Below the pieces are notes generated by a model. That model was not told the origin of the DNA and did no database searches. It saw only the letters and a list, made by a program, of their open reading frames with translations. 64,000 nt of DNA, from the NCBI RefSeq assembly GCF_001638985.1, contig NW_017265137.1, positions 62,001-126,000 on the forward strand, read 5' to 3'. Position 1 is the first letter of the stretch. Every line of letters begins with the position of its first letter. This DNA is from Phycomyces blakesleeanus NRRL 1555(-). Lineage: Eukaryota; Mucoromycota; Mucoromycetes; Mucorales; Phycomycetaceae. Positions 61,826 to 64,000 of this stretch are shown in pieces. A program made the position numbers and the translations under genes.

Positions 61826-63109
61826 GCTCCCCTTTTTTTTCATTTTGAAAAAAAAAAAAGAATCCAACTTGCACACATCTTTATATATATATATATATAT
61901 ATAATCCTCTCCAACCCTTCTTCTTCTTCTTCTTCTTTTCTTACTTCTATTGCCACACCCAAACCTTGTTCATCACCTTTTGTTTTTCTTTTTCTTATGC
62001 ATTCCACCCCCTCTATTTTTCCTTTACATCTTATACAAAAATAACCCTCCCCTTCACATACTTCAAGACCCTCTTTTCTTTCTTTTCTTTTCTTTCTTTT
62101 CTTTGTTTTTTCTCTTCTATCTTACTTCTTGTTCTTGATGTACCCATCGTCTTTAGAAAAAAAGTACAAGAAAGAAAGATAAAGAAAGAGATCAAGGCAA
62201 CAAAAAGAGAAGAAGAAAAAAGAAGTAAATTGGGGAATCTTGTAAGATGTTTTTTTTTATGTCTTCAAACCTTTTCTCTCTCTCTCTCTCTCTTCCCTCT
62301 TCTCCTTCATCTTCTAAACTCTCATCCTGTTATTTTTTTTTCTATTTCATTTCATTTCATTTTTTATTTTTTTATTTATATTCTTTACTATGTTACAAAC
62401 CCATTTAAGCCATGAAGACAAATCAAATCAAATCAAAACAAAACAAACCAAACCAAAAAAAAAAAAGAATAATTTTATGAATGAATTATTTATTTATTAT
62501 ATTCTCTTGTCAATTACAATCTAGATATATATATATATATATATAAACACCTGCACACCTACACACCTACACATACAAGTGGGTGTATAGATTGGGCTTG
62601 TTTTATGTGTACTAATTATTTTTAACTACCTTTTAATTTGTTTTCTATTGCTTTTCTCTTTTATTATATATTTTATTTATTCATTTTCTTGCTTATTTAA
62701 TAAATAAATAAATAATTAATTAATTAATTAATTAATTAATAGCATTATATAGTCTGGTTTTAGCATCTAATCAAAATCACATCAAATAGAACGATCAAAA
62801 GGGATCAAAACAATAAGAAAGATATTGGAAGTAAAGAAATATAAAGGTCTATAGTCGTGACTACCTTTTTTCATTCATTAACTAACTAACTAATTAATTA
62901 ATTAATTATTAAAATTGAATTAAATAAATAAATAAATAAGCATTACCAAAAGTAAGTGTATAAGAGAGAGAGAATATATATATATACTGTGAGTTCGAAT
63001 AGGTGTATTCGAAGCGCGTTACCCTTTTATATACCATAATATACTAATACTAATAGTAGTTATTCATTCATTTATTGACATTAATATAATTAAATATTGA
63101 ATCAAACAA
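61826..63109. other. Intergenic region between the kinase and ALG1
   Basis: The first 500 bp are pyrimidine-rich, as expected for a 3' flank in this genome. Then follow (TA)n at about 62525-62544, (AATT)n and (AATA)n arrays near 62699-62742 and 62879-62938, and the inverted repeat at 62994-63013. No gene is seen. Confidence 0.55.
62994..63013. promoter_or_regulatory. TTCGAAT/ATTCGAA inverted repeat upstream of ALG1
   Basis: A perfect 7-bp inverted repeat with a 6-bp spacer, followed by AGCGCG, lies 97 bp upstream of the ALG1 start codon. It could be a dimeric transcription-factor site. TTC/GAA modules recall heat-shock elements, but the spacing is not canonical. Confidence 0.35.
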
Positions 63110-64000
63110 ATGAATGTTCTAGAGACATGGAATGTGTCTGTTGGAGGAGTACTGCTGGTAATCCTGTGCACTTACATCCTTGGTGGAAAGCTATTGCGAT
63201 TGTACCTGTTTGATTCCTCAAACTCATTTCTGCGTCATCGACCAGTTGTTCAAGTGGTTGTGTTGGGTGACATTGGAAGATCTCCAAGGATGCGTTCTCA
63301 TGCTGTGCAATTAGCTGATGCAGGATGCATAGTAGATCTTATTGGTTATGTTGGTAAGGAAAATTTCAAATATGTATTTATTTATTTATTTATTTACATA
63401 TTGTTTAGAAACACATCCTACTAGTCGTATTACAACCCATAGATCTATTCGTGTCCGTCGCCTACGTCCTGCTTTTAGTTTACCTGAAAAGTTCCCAAAG
63501 TTGATTTATATTCTATGGGCACCTTTCAAGGCAATCTGGATAGCTCTTCAATTGGCTTGGGTTATGAATTGTATTACACAAACTCCTGAATACATCTTTA
63601 TACAAGTAAGCCAAATAATAATAATAATAATAATAATTTAAGCACACATTTAAATTTATTTTTATAAAAAAGAATCCACCGGCTATTCCGACATTGGCTA
63701 TTGCTCGCTGGACATCATGTTTACGTGGTGCGAAACTTGTGATTGATTGGCACAACTTTGGCTATTCTATTCTAAAAGTCAAGTTGGGCCAATCATGGAT
63801 AGTACGGATTGCTCAACGATACGAACAGTACTTTGGAAACACTGCCTATTGTCATCTGACAGTGACCGATCGAATGCATAAAGAACTTACAAACTGGAAC
63901 GTCAAGTAAGAGCTCTTATAATACCTATGCATGCATGCATATATATATATTGATTTATACAATAGAGGCAAAATTGTCACATTCAAAGATAGTCCTCCTT
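63110..64000 (+). CDS. ALG1: ALG1 beta-1,4-mannosyltransferase, 5' part
   Basis: Four exons are visible (63110-63353, 63409-63605, 63673-63905, and 63966 into the window edge). The N-terminus has one hydrophobic segment (VGGVLLVILCTYILGG), then the Rossmann-type start VVQVVVLGDIGRSPRMRSHA, which is the ALG1 hallmark. IWIALQLAWVMNC, PTLAIARWTSCLRGAKLVID, WHNFGYSIL, and LTVTDRMHKEL follow, in the order expected for the GT33 family. ALG1 adds the first mannose from GDP-mannose to dolichol-linked chitobiose on the cytosolic face of the endoplasmic reticulum, an essential step of N-glycan assembly. About 235 residues are present; yeast Alg1 has about 450, so the second half lies beyond the window. 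Confidence 0.94.

Overview
The window is nuclear DNA of a filamentous fungus, most likely an early-diverging Mucoromycota (Mucorales-like) species. Three things suggest this. The non-coding DNA is very AT-rich and full of microsatellites. Most genes carry several short GT-AG introns (about 45-400 bp) with GTAAGT-type donors and TAG/CAG acceptors. The gene set is eukaryotic and fungal: AUR1, LTV1, BFR1, NOP12, DGAT1, ALG1 and a peroxisomal acyl-CoA oxidase. Species cannot be fixed by eye. I found no rRNA, tRNA or CRISPR.

Layout. 1-7.1 kb: a divergent pair, a coiled-coil/Myb protein (-) and a DEDDy 3'-5' exonuclease with Trp-Gly motifs (+), separated by GA/CT tracts and a perfect CRE palindrome. 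9.6-11.6 kb: a seven-exon SAM methyltransferase with a predicted myristoylation signal. 12.4-14.9 kb: a three-RRM TIA-1/Pub1-type protein (-). 14.9-19.7 kb: gene-poor, with a less AT-rich decayed segment near 16.8-17.9 kb. 19.8-21.6 kb: an F-box/LRR-like protein (-). 23.6-26.3 kb: a SNAPC4/SNAP190-like multi-Myb protein. 28.5-29.5 kb: NAA50 N-terminal acetyltransferase. 30.2-35.5 kb: BFR1 (-) and LTV1 (+), head to head. 38.7-40.2 kb: AUR1. 40.9-41.7 kb: a 750-bp terminal-inverted-repeat element carrying a broken small ORF. 45.5-47.7 kb: DGAT1. 49.0-52.5 kb: acyl-CoA oxidase with a C-terminal SKL signal, a 19-nt exon and a 206-bp (TAG)n array in an intron. 55.8-57.6 kb: NOP12/RBM34 (-). 59.4-61.8 kb: a STE20-type kinase. 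63.1 kb to the end: ALG1, cut by the window edge.

Functional themes. Lipid metabolism: AUR1 makes inositol phosphorylceramide, DGAT1 makes triacylglycerol, and the oxidase starts peroxisomal beta-oxidation. RNA and ribosome biology: the exonuclease, TIA/Pub1, SNAPC4, BFR1, LTV1, NOP12. Protein modification: NAA50, ALG1. Genes are spaced 0.5-5 kb apart, so this is an ordinary housekeeping neighbourhood and not a biosynthetic cluster. Exon boundaries were assigned by hand from splice signals and reading-frame continuity. For every complete gene the exon lengths sum to a multiple of three. All family names rest on motif recognition; no database search was run.
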